This document shows, piece by piece, positions 32,086 to 39,925 of a stretch of 64,000 bases of DNA. Position 1 is the stretch's first letter, and each line of letters begins with the position of its first letter. Made by a program: the position numbers and the translations under genes. Source of the DNA: Martinezella rhizogenes (GTDB lineage Bacteria > Pseudomonadota > Alphaproteobacteria > Rhizobiales > Rhizobiaceae); assembly GCA_013322215.1 (NCBI GenBank), contig JAAMEZ010000033.1, positions 62,001-126,000 of the forward strand, written 5' to 3'. The notes beneath the pieces are model-generated. The model saw only the letters and a list, made by a program, of their open reading frames with translations. It searched no databases and was not told the origin of the DNA.

Positions 32086-33906
32086 ATGTCCGCCCCCAAT
32101 ACGCTTTTCACCGAAACCCTGCTGCTGCTCGGAGGTGCCGTCGTCACGGCGCCGATTTTCAAGAAACTGGGTCTCGGCACGGTGCTCGGCTATCTCGCCG
32201 CCGGCGTGGTGATCGGCCCGATCCTGCACAGCATCGGCGACAGCGAGGCCGTGCTGGCCGTTGCCGAACTCGGCGTCGTCTTCCTACTCTTCATCATTGG
32301 CCTGGAGCTGAAGCCGTCCCGTCTATGGCAGGTGCGGCGCGATATTTTCGGCCTCGGCACGGCACAGGTGGTCCTCAGCGGACTGGCGCTGATGGTCGCC
32401 TCCTATCTCGGCGGCATTGCAGGCTGGAAAGGTAGCATCATCATGGGCTTCGGCCTGGCGCTCTCCTCGACCGCCTTTGCCATGCAGATCCTCGAACAGC
32501 AGGGCGACGTCAACACGAAATACGGCCAGCGCTCCTTCTCGGTGCTGCTGCTGCAGGATCTCGCCATCGTACCGTTGCTGGCGCTGATCACCGTTCTCGA
32601 CGGTGCCAAGGAAACCGCCAATCCCCTGCCGAGCCTGGCAATTGCCGTCGGTGCAGTGGCAGCGATGATCATCGCCGGCCGCTATCTGCTGACGCCGCTG
32701 TTCCAAGTAATTGCGCGCACCGGCGCCCGCGAAGCGATGATTGCCGCCGCCCTCTTCGTCGTCATGGGATCGGCAACGCTGATGCAGCTTGCCGGCCTCT
32801 CCATGGCGATGGGTGCCTTCCTTTCCGGCGTGATGCTGGCGGAGTCCTCCTATCGTCATGAGCTGGAAGCGGATATCGAGCCCTTCCGCGGCGTGCTGCT
32901 CGCCATTTTCTTCATCGCCGTCGGCCTGTCGCTGAAACTCGACGTGATCCTCGACAATTGGGTGCTGATCGTGCTCGCCGTGCCTGTCATGATGGTTATC
33001 AAGGCGATCGTGATCTATGTGCTCTGCCGCATAGCAGGCTCGCCGCACAATGATGCTGTCCGCATCGCCGGCCTGCTGCCGCAGGGTGGCGAATTCGGCT
33101 TCGTGCTCTTCAGCGCCGCGAGCGCCAGTGGAGGACTTTTCTCCGCCAACACGGCATCGACGCTGATCGCCATCGTAACCCTGTCCATGGCGCTGACGCC
33201 GCTGAGTTCAGCGCTGGCGAAGCGGCTGGTCAAAGGTGACACCCAGGAAGAGCTGGACGAGGATTTCGAGGGCGCCGGCTCCGATGTGCTGATGATCGGC
33301 TTTTCGCGTTTCGGCCAGATCGCCGCGCAGATCCTGCTCGCCAGCGGCCGCGACGTGACCGTCATCGATTTCTCCGCCGACCGCATCCGCCAGGCATCAA
33401 GCTTCGGTTTCCGCATCTACTTCGGCGACGGCACCCGCAAGGACGTGCTGCGCTCCGCCGGCATCGACCGCGCCAAGATCGTCGTCGTCAGCACGCATCT
33501 GCGCGATGTGACCGACAAGATCGTCGAGCTCGTGCAGACGGATTATCCGCATGCACGCATCTTCGTCCGCTCCTATGATCGCGTTCACTCGATCGAATTG
33601 CGCCACAAGGGTGTGGATTACGAGCTGCGCGAAACGCTGGAATCCGGTCTGCTCTTCGGCCGCCGCACCCTGGAAGCACTGGGGGTCAGCGAGGCCGAAG
33701 CCTATGAGATCGGCGAGGATATCCGCAAACGCGACGAGCAACGGCTCGTGCTGCAGGTGAGCGAGGGCCTGCAGGCCGGCCGCGACATGCTCTATTCGCG
33801 CCCGGTCAAGCCGGAACCGCTGGTCAAACCGAAGCGGGCGGCCGACACCTACAGCGACGCCGACGATCTCGTTGCCCTGCCGCAGGAAGAGCCGGAGCGG
33901 GTTTAG
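32086..33906 (+). CDS. Kef-type monovalent cation:proton antiporter
   Basis: The 606-residue membrane protein has about 12 helices of the CPA2 antiporter fold (residues 1-390) followed by a cytoplasmic TrkA-N domain (about 405-525) with VLMIGFSRFGQIAAQILLASG, an NAD(H)-binding Rossmann motif. It belongs to the KefB/KefC group of glutathione-gated K+ efflux systems; the glutathione-binding residues were not checked. Start chosen at MSAPNTLFTETLLLLGG with GGAAAG upstream; the frame remains open 59 codons further but is not conserved. It ends with a charged tail and is divergent from pmbA. Confidence 0.9.
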   Translation: MSAPNTLFTETLLLLGGAVVTAPIFKKLGLGTVLGYLAAGVVIGPILHSIGDSEAVLAVAELGVVFLLFIIGLELKPSRLWQVRRDIFGLGTAQVVLSGLALMVASYLGGIAGWKGSIIMGFGLALSSTAFAMQILEQQGDVNTKYGQRSFSVLLLQDLAIVPLLALITVLDGAKETANPLPSLAIAVGAVAAMIIAGRYLLTPLFQVIARTGAREAMIAAALFVVMGSATLMQLAGLSMAMGAFLSGVMLAESSYRHELEADIEPFRGVLLAIFFIAVGLSLKLDVILDNWVLIVLAVPVMMVIKAIVIYVLCRIAGSPHNDAVRIAGLLPQGGEFGFVLFSAASASGGLFSANTASTLIAIVTLSMALTPLSSALAKRLVKGDTQEELDEDFEGAGSDVLMIGFSRFGQIAAQILLASGRDVTVIDFSADRIRQASSFGFRIYFGDGTRKDVLRSAGIDRAKIVVVSTHLRDVTDKIVELVQTDYPHARIFVRSYDRVHSIELRHKGVDYELRETLESGLLFGRRTLEALGVSEAEAYEIGEDIRKRDEQRLVLQVSEGLQAGRDMLYSRPVKPEPLVKPKRAADTYSDADDLVALPQEEPERV

Positions 33907-34016
33907 ATCAGAGCTCGACTGCCGCATATCGGCAGAAAGTAATCCTCCTGGGCCGGCGGAGATTCCCGTAGCGCAAAGGCTGATGTATCGTCCGGCCGTT
34001 CAACGGGAGGGATCCG

Positions 34017-35125
34017 ATGGGCAGGATCGACAGCCAGATCGACGCCGTCTTCACCGATATCGACGCGCTGCGGGAGCCAGGAGCCGCAGTAGCCGTCATC
34101 GATCACGGCGAAATCCTTTACAGCCGAGGCTACGGGCTTGCGGATCTGGAAACAGGGCGGCCGATAACGACGGACACATCATTTTATCTGGCCTCGCTCT
34201 CCAAGCAGTTTACGGCCATGGCCATCATGCTGCTGGCCCAGCAAGGCAAACTGACTTTCGAAGATCGCATGCTCTCCTACTTCCCACAATTTCCCGCCTG
34301 GGGTGCGGACATTACCCTTCGCCATATGCTGCACCACACCTCGGGCCTGCCGCAGTACACCCAGCTATTCAGCTCCAGCCAAGAGGTTGCCCAGTTCACC
34401 CGCGACGTTACCGGAATTACTAATGACGCGGTGCTCGCGCGGACTTTGGATTTGGCCGGACTGGAATTTCCGGCCGGCACCCAATATGCCTATGGCGGCA
34501 TCGGTTATATCTTGCTGGCGATGATCGTAGGGATTGTTTCCGGACAATCCTTTGCAGAGTTCCTGAAGGCAAATGTCTTCGACCCGCTCGGCATGAAGCA
34601 TACCGTCGTCTACGATGAATCCCGACCGATCCGTCACAAGCTGGCGCACGGCTACTGGAAAGAGCACGATCGGTTCCAGCGCCTGGACTATCCCATGCTA
34701 ACAGCCGGCGATGGTGGCCTTTTCTCGACGCTCGATGATCTGTTTCTCTGGGACCAAGCCTTGAACACAGAGCGCCTCGTTTCGAAGGCCATGCTGGCGC
34801 GTGCCTTTACCTCAGGTGCGACCAATGACGGTACTCAGGTCGGCTATGGCTTCGGATGGATCACAAATGTCTTCTCGTACTTGAGTGCCGTCGAACGCAA
34901 GCAGCTGGACGCACTTGGCAGCTCCGATTTGTGCCATGTCGCACATGGCGACAGCTGGCCACCTATTACAACTACATCATCCGCCTTCTCGACAGCCAGC
35001 GCACGATTATCGTCCTTAGCAATCGCGGACCCATCGCCCCTGCAAAAGCCCCGATTGGTCATACGGGTTTTGATGGTCCGCGCGTGCGGGCGCATCGGGT
35101 CGCCGAGATCGTCTTCGGCGGTTGA
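34017..35125 (+). pseudogene. Serine beta-lactamase-like hydrolase, frameshifted
   Basis: Residues 1-310 read as a class C beta-lactamase/penicillin-binding fold: S60-L-S-K63 (SxxK), then YAYGGIGY (the usual YxN is altered), then AHGDSW (near HGGSW). After the TGG at 34956-34958 the frame continues antisense-like for over 1,200 codons, while the expected ending (YYNYIIRLLDSQRTIIVLSNR..., to the TGA at 35125) is in the frame two bases further, resuming at GCC 34958. So one base appears missing: either a real pseudogene or a sequencing error. Full length would be about 369 residues, normal for the family. Substrate is unknown. Confidence 0.72.
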
Positions 35126-35159
35126 GCGTCGACGCGACCTTGCATTTCTAGAGCACTAC

Positions 35160-36026
35160 TTAATTCTTCGCCGTGATAACCCGATCAAGGGCGAATTTCA
35201 GTTCATCCTTGACGCCGGCCGACATGGCGAGAATGTCGCGCGCCTTCAGGAAATCGAGGACGCCAGTGCGGCCGACGGCAGGACGCAGGAAGATTTGCGG
35301 CGCCTGCAGGCGCAGCTTCAAGGCAATGTTGGACTGCATGGTGAGCTGGCCAGCGCCGAACAGGCTTTCGATGCGGTTCGGAATATGCCTGCCGCCGCCT
35401 TCCGGACCGCCGACGACGTCGATGCCGATGATGATATCGGCAAGCCCGGCCAGATGCTCGTAGGGAACCGGGTTCATGATGCCGCCATCGATCATCACGC
35501 GGTCCCCAAGTCTCACCGGCATGAAGACGGCGGGAATGGCGGCCGAGGCGGCGAGCACCGGAAAAAGCTCCCCCTTCTCAATCACCACTTCAGCCTGCTG
35601 ATAGTAATCGGTCGCCACCACCTTCAGCGGTACGTGCAATTCCGAAAAATTTTCGGGGAAGGCGGCTGGCAGGAAGGTGCGGAGAATGCGTTCGAGATTG
35701 AATTGACCGAAGCGGATGCTGCGCATGCTGACCGGCCGCAGGCTCCAGATCTTGTTGAGAACGGCCGGACGGTTGCCGACCGTTGCAAGCGTATGGTCGC
35801 GGATTTCAGCGCCGCTCATGCCGACCGCCATGGCCGCACCCATAATGGAGCCGATGGAGGCACCGGCGATAGCAACCGGGCGGATGCCGAGCTCGTCCAG
35901 CGCCTCTATGATATGAATATGGGCGAGACCACGCGCACCGCCGCAGCCGAAGGCGACTGCGACGCTCGGCGTGCCGGAAGCGGCGAGCGGATAGTCGCTG
36001 CCGACGAAATCAGCATAATCGCCCAT
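35160..36026 (-). CDS. Patatin-like phospholipase (RssA family)
   Basis: The 288-residue protein carries the glycine-rich oxyanion loop GCGGARGLAHI (about residues 27-37), the nucleophile motif GASIGS, and the Asp of the dyad in MIDGGIMNPVP. It is therefore likely an active serine acyl hydrolase acting on lipids, cytoplasmic or membrane-associated. No signal peptide is visible. It lies 18 bases after rsmD's stop in the same direction, so it may be in the rsmD operon. It is the next gene after the frameshifted hydrolase, with the two converging. Confidence 0.88.
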   Translation of the reverse strand: MGDYADFVGSDYPLAASGTPSVAVAFGCGGARGLAHIHIIEALDELGIRPVAIAGASIGSIMGAAMAVGMSGAEIRDHTLATVGNRPAVLNKIWSLRPVSMRSIRFGQFNLERILRTFLPAAFPENFSELHVPLKVVATDYYQQAEVVIEKGELFPVLAASAAIPAVFMPVRLGDRVMIDGGIMNPVPYEHLAGLADIIIGIDVVGGPEGGGRHIPNRIESLFGAGQLTMQSNIALKLRLQAPQIFLRPAVGRTGVLDFLKARDILAMSAGVKDELKFALDRVITAKN

Positions 36027-36044
36027 ATCCTTCTCCTTCCTCCG

Positions 36045-36611
36045 TTATGCCGCCTGCGGCTGATAACGGAAGAAATGCATCTTGCTGTCGCCGAAGGTTC
36101 GCTCCTCCAGAAACAGAAAATCCGACGGCGCGGCGACGATCACGTCGGCACGCTCCTCAAGGATCGCCAAAGCGCCCGGCACCAGCCAGCCACCGGCGGC
36201 AGCGGCCGCAAAAGCCTTCTCGCCCAGCCCCTTGCCATAGGGCGGGTCGGCGAAGAGAAAATCGAAGGGTTCGAGATTGCCGACGCTGCCGAGATCCGTC
36301 GCGTCGCGCCGCAGCATGCGCGTGCGGCCATGCAGGCCGAGCGCATCGATGTTTTCCCAGAGAAGACCCCTGCCCTCGACGCTGCTTTCGACGAAGAGCA
36401 CGTGACGGCAGCCGCGCGAGGTGGCCTCCAGCCCAACCGCGCCGGTGCCGGCAAACACATCCATCATCCGAGTGCCGTCGATAGCTTCCGGATAGGCGTG
36501 GCTCAGGATGTTGAACAGGCTTTCGCGCGTGCGATCCGCCGTCGGACGAATATCGCTCGACTTCGGCGTTGCAAGCGAGCGACCGCGAAACTCACCGCCG
36601 ACGATCCTCAC
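36045..36611 (-). CDS. rsmD: 16S rRNA (guanine966-N2)-methyltransferase
   Basis: The 188-residue methyltransferase methylates G966 of 16S rRNA using S-adenosylmethionine. MRIVGGEFRGRSLATP is the typical N-terminus, RPTADRTRESLFNIL follows, then MMDVFAGTGAVGLEATSRG (SAM motif I) and FDFLFADPPYGKG, the N-methyltransferase DPPY motif. The start is six bases after the stop of the pseudouridine synthase gene, indicating one operon of rRNA modification enzymes. Length is as expected. Confidence 0.95.
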   Translation of the reverse strand: MRIVGGEFRGRSLATPKSSDIRPTADRTRESLFNILSHAYPEAIDGTRMMDVFAGTGAVGLEATSRGCRHVLFVESSVEGRGLLWENIDALGLHGRTRMLRRDATDLGSVGNLEPFDFLFADPPYGKGLGEKAFAAAAAGGWLVPGALAILEERADVIVAAPSDFLFLEERTFGDSKMHFFRYQPQAA

Positions 36612-36617
36612 CGCGCG

Positions 36618-38597
36618 TCAGCCCCTGCCGCCCTTGGGGCCGCCCCTGCCGGGACCACCCCGACCGGAGCCGCCGCGAGGACCGCCCGAGGGACGACCCG
36701 CGCCACCCGGCTTGCCGCCAAAACCACGCGAGCCACCAGGCTTCCCGCCCGGCTTGCCACCAAAGGATTTGCCGCCGCCCGGCTTCTTGCCGAAAGGCTT
36801 GCCGGCCGGCCGGTCGCCGAAGGAACGTTCGCCCTGAGGCCGATCACCGAAGGGCCGGTCGCCACGGGGCGGACGATCCCCAAACGAGCGCTCGCCGCGG
36901 GGGCGTTCCGAGCGCTGCTCGCCGCCGAAAGACTTGCCGCGCGGACGCTCGTCTCCCTCGGCACGCGGACGCCGGTCACCACGGGGCTTGTCGCCGAAGG
37001 GACGATCGCTGCGGGGTCTGTCGCTGAACGTGCGCTCGCCACGCGGCGGGCGATCTCCGAAAGCACGTTCGGAGCGGGCTTCCCCCTGGAACGACTTCGT
37101 GCGCGGACGATCTCCGCCCTCGGAGCGCGAGCCACGCTCTCCGCGAGGACGGTCGCCAAACGGACGATCCCCACGAGCGGGACGGTCACCCTGCGGGCGG
37201 TCGCCGCGCGTGCGCTTGCGATCGAAACCTTCGTCATCGCCACGCGACCGGCGCGGAGCTTCCTCGCTCGAACGAATCCACTCACCATCGCCCTCGTCGA
37301 CGCGATTGATGCGAACGCGCGGGCCTTCGTCCGGACGGTCGAAGCCGCCACGCTGCGGGCGTTCAGGCTCGCCGCGCCGGGAGGCGGTCTTTGCATTCTT
37401 TGCGGCCTTTGCGGCTGCCTTTTCGCCAAGCGGGCGGGCGCCGGGCGCCATCCAAACATTGGCGCTGCGGCGCGGGCCGAGCGGCTGGCGCTTCTGACGG
37501 TCATCGTCCTTGTGACCACTATCGCGGCCGCCTTCGCGACGATCGTCGCGCTTGGCATCGCGTTTGGTGTCAAGGCGGCTGAGCGCACGCTCGCGCTTGT
37601 CCTCGGGACGCTCGCGACGCGGGCGCTCTTCCTTGCCCGCGCGAACCGGGGCCGTCCGAGCCGGCTTGGCGTCCGCCTCTTCGGGCTCGGCAACGGCCGG
37701 GGCGTTATAAAGCGGCGCATCGAAATTCGCCTTGGCATCCTCGACCAGGCGCGGACCGAGCTGGTCGCGCAGCGTGCGACCGCGCACCTCAAGCACATGG
37801 CCTTCCGGCAGCTCGCCGAGCTGGAACGGGCCATAGGAGATGCGGATCAGGCGGTTGACCTCAAGGCCGAGTGCGCCGAGAACGTTTTTGATTTCGCGGT
37901 TCTTGCCTTCGCGCAGGCCCATGGTGATCCAGACGTTGGACCCCTGGGTGCGATCGAGCGTCGCGTCGATAGAGCCGTAAAGCACGCCGTCGACGGCAAT
38001 GCCTTCCTTCAGCTTGTCCAACGCTTCCTGATCGATCTCGCCGTGGGCGCGTACGCGATAGCGGCGCAGCCAGCCGGTGGTCGGAAGTTCCAGAACGCGA
38101 GCAAGGCCGCCGTCATTGGTCAGCAGCAGCAAACCTTCGGTGTTGATATCGAGACGGCCGATCGACATGACACGCGGCAGCTCTTCCGGCAGATTGTCGA
38201 AAACCGTCGGGCGCCCCTCAGGATCGGCATTGGTGGTCACCAGACCCGCCGGCTTGTGATAGAGCCACAGGCGTGTACGCTCGATCCCACGGATCGGCAC
38301 GCCGTCAACCTCAATCTTGTCGGTAAGGGTCACGTTGACCACGGGCGTGTCGAGCAAAACGCCGTTCAGCTTGACGCGACCATCCAGGATCATGCGCTCG
38401 ATATCGCGGCGCGAGGCCACGCCGGCGCGCGCCATCACCTTGGAAATGCGCTCGGCCTTTCCATCCTCGACTGCGCTCTCATCCGCAGCTTTGACAGCCG
38501 CGGCCTTCGCAGGCTTCGCGCCATCGCGTTTCATCGTCTTCTTGTCGCCAGCAAAGGGTTTAGACCCAGGCCGCTTGGGCTTGTCATTCATCGTCAT
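36618..38597 (-). CDS. rluB: RluB-type 23S rRNA pseudouridine synthase with long basic tail
   Basis: The 659-residue protein has an S4 RNA-binding domain (about 50-97), then a pseudouridine synthase domain (about 105-280) with the catalytic Asp in SIGRLDINTEGLLLLTND. It isomerises uridine in 23S rRNA helix 89 (U2605 in E. coli), although RluE/F are related. The remaining ~350 residues are exceptional: Arg/Gly/Asp/Pro-rich, with a block of repeats like GDRPFGDRPRGERGSR and a Gly-rich end (GGKPGGSRGFGGKPGG). Such tails bind RNA or drive condensation. E. coli RluB has about 290 residues. It is first in an operon with rsmD and patatin. Confidence 0.9.
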   Translation of the reverse strand: MTMNDKPKRPGSKPFAGDKKTMKRDGAKPAKAAAVKAADESAVEDGKAERISKVMARAGVASRRDIERMILDGRVKLNGVLLDTPVVNVTLTDKIEVDGVPIRGIERTRLWLYHKPAGLVTTNADPEGRPTVFDNLPEELPRVMSIGRLDINTEGLLLLTNDGGLARVLELPTTGWLRRYRVRAHGEIDQEALDKLKEGIAVDGVLYGSIDATLDRTQGSNVWITMGLREGKNREIKNVLGALGLEVNRLIRISYGPFQLGELPEGHVLEVRGRTLRDQLGPRLVEDAKANFDAPLYNAPAVAEPEEADAKPARTAPVRAGKEERPRRERPEDKRERALSRLDTKRDAKRDDRREGGRDSGHKDDDRQKRQPLGPRRSANVWMAPGARPLGEKAAAKAAKNAKTASRRGEPERPQRGGFDRPDEGPRVRINRVDEGDGEWIRSSEEAPRRSRGDDEGFDRKRTRGDRPQGDRPARGDRPFGDRPRGERGSRSEGGDRPRTKSFQGEARSERAFGDRPPRGERTFSDRPRSDRPFGDKPRGDRRPRAEGDERPRGKSFGGEQRSERPRGERSFGDRPPRGDRPFGDRPQGERSFGDRPAGKPFGKKPGGGKSFGGKPGGKPGGSRGFGGKPGGAGRPSGGPRGGSGRGGPGRGGPKGGRG

Positions 38598-38669
38598 TTG
38601 TTGTTTGCCTGAATTTTTAACGCGTGTTCCTATCAGGTCACGCCCTTGCGGTTAAGTGGAAAAACTTGA

Positions 38670-39128
38670 ATGGCGGCTACAAATCGATACATGGAGCTTG
38701 CTTTGGCCGAAGCGCGCCGTGCCGGAGAGCGCGGCGAAGTGCCGATCGGTGCCGTTGTCGTGCTCGACAACAAGGTTATCGCCACGGCCGGCAACCGGAC
38801 ACGTGAGCTCAGCGACGTCACCGCACACGCCGAAATCGTCGCCATCCGCCTGGCCTGCGAGGAGCTGGGCCAAGAGCGTCTTGCAGGCGCCGATCTCTAC
38901 GTTACGCTGGAACCCTGTACCATGTGCGCCGCGGCCATTTCGTTCGCGCGCATCCGTCGCCTCTACTATGGCGCCGAAGATCCGAAGGGCGGCGGTATCG
39001 ACAATGGCGTGCGCTTCTATCGCCAGCCGACCTGCCATCATGCGCCGGAAGTCTATTCCGGCCTCGGCGAAACAGTCTCCGCCGAGATCCTCAGAGGTTT
39101 CTTTCAAGCGAAACGTTCCGAAGACTGA
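38670..39128 (+). CDS. tadA: tRNA-specific adenosine deaminase
   Basis: The 152-residue enzyme converts A34 to inosine in tRNA-Arg(ACG). The zinc/catalytic motifs are TAHAEIVAI (His and Glu) and LEPCTMCAAAI (two Cys). EVPIGAVVV is the conserved N-terminal strand. The gene is divergent from the pseudouridine synthase, with 72 bases between starts, and so faces a shared promoter region for two RNA-modifying genes. Essential in most bacteria. Confidence 0.95.
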   Translation: MAATNRYMELALAEARRAGERGEVPIGAVVVLDNKVIATAGNRTRELSDVTAHAEIVAIRLACEELGQERLAGADLYVTLEPCTMCAAAISFARIRRLYYGAEDPKGGGIDNGVRFYRQPTCHHAPEVYSGLGETVSAEILRGFFQAKRSED

Positions 39129-39155
39129 AAAGCGGCGGTTTGGGGCCGCCGCTTT
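39129..39155. terminator. Bidirectional terminator between tadA and the lipoprotein gene
   Basis: A 10-bp perfect stem AAAGCGGCGG / CCGCCGCTTT encloses a seven-base loop. The stem's A and T ends provide the T-run in both directions. It lies between converging stop codons at 39128 and 39165. Confidence 0.8.
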
Positions 39156-39164
39156 GAAAACTTC

Positions 39165-39791
39165 TTACTGGAAGGGCTTCCACCAGCTGCTATTGCTGGT
39201 CTGCTGCGCAGCCTCGGCATCCTTCTTGCGCTTCTTTTCCTTCTTCGACTCGGGCTCGCCGAGGTCGTTGAGGGCAGCCTGGTCGGCAACCTGACGATAT
39301 CCCTGCGGCGGATCGATCAGATAGCGGCGCTGGTCATACGTGCCGGCCTGATCCTGGCGCGCTGCGCGATAGGCGGCCGTCTGCTGGGCTTCGCTCATGT
39401 GATTCTTGCTGCTGTCGGCCTGAGCCAGCGGCGAGCGATAGTTGACGTCGTTCTTCTTCTCGTCGGCTTCCGCGGCGAGACGCTTGCGGGCATCTTCGGG
39501 CGATTCCAGCCAGGCCGGATTGTCCTTGCTAGCCAGCGACTGCTGCGGCGCGGTCAAAGTGTCCTTGTCGCCACCAACAACCAGGCCGGGGCGGTTCGGA
39601 TATTTCACACCCTTGTCCTTCGGCGTTGCGGCCGAAACGGAGGCGATATCGCCGAGATCGTCCAGGAGCTGCACGCCGGCCGTCTTGTCGGTGCCGTAAG
39701 TCGGGCTGCTCAGGCAACCGGACATGGCGCCGCAGCCAACCACAAGTGCCGCCAAGCTGACGCCGACACGAACCTTATGCATCGCTCTCAT
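39165..39791 (-). CDS. Probable outer-membrane lipoprotein, unknown function
   Basis: The 208-residue protein has a lipoprotein signal (MRAMHKVRVGVSLAALVVGCGAMSGC), with the likely lipidated Cys at residue 26 (MSGC) or less likely residue 20. The mature part is hydrophilic, Ala/Asp/Lys/Gln-rich, with no recognised domain, and ends in a Lys-rich segment (ESKKEKKRKKDAEAAQQ) before SWWKPFQ. I do not recognise the family beyond its occurrence in rhizobia. It follows ileS by about 130 bases with an intervening palindrome, and probably has its own promoter. Confidence 0.78.
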   Translation of the reverse strand: MRAMHKVRVGVSLAALVVGCGAMSGCLSSPTYGTDKTAGVQLLDDLGDIASVSAATPKDKGVKYPNRPGLVVGGDKDTLTAPQQSLASKDNPAWLESPEDARKRLAAEADEKKNDVNYRSPLAQADSSKNHMSEAQQTAAYRAARQDQAGTYDQRRYLIDPPQGYRQVADQAALNDLGEPESKKEKKRKKDAEAAQQTSNSSWWKPFQ

Positions 39792-39836
39792 GAAAACCCT
39801 TCCCAGCCATGCCGGAATAAACGTAACGGAACCCCA

Positions 39837-39858
39837 TTTTACGGCAACTGCCGTAAAA
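39837..39858. promoter_or_regulatory. Perfect palindrome between ileS and the lipoprotein gene
   Basis: TTTTACGGC-AACT-GCCGTAAAA: a perfect 9-bp inverted repeat, 46-67 bases upstream of the lipoprotein start and 70-90 bases past the ileS stop. It lacks a following T-tract in the ileS direction, so it is either an operator for the lipoprotein gene or a weak terminator. Confidence 0.45.
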
Positions 39859-39925
39859 ATCGGGCCATTTTCAGGCAGCTTTTACCGGATGAACGCCGCA
39901 AAGGCAATTCACCCGGCAATTTTCT

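Noticed and set aside
34017..38612. A 1,531-codon plus-strand open frame
   Set aside because: Only the first ~310 codons are a real hydrolase; the rest is antisense to the patatin, rsmD and pseudouridine synthase genes and shows no protein-like domains.
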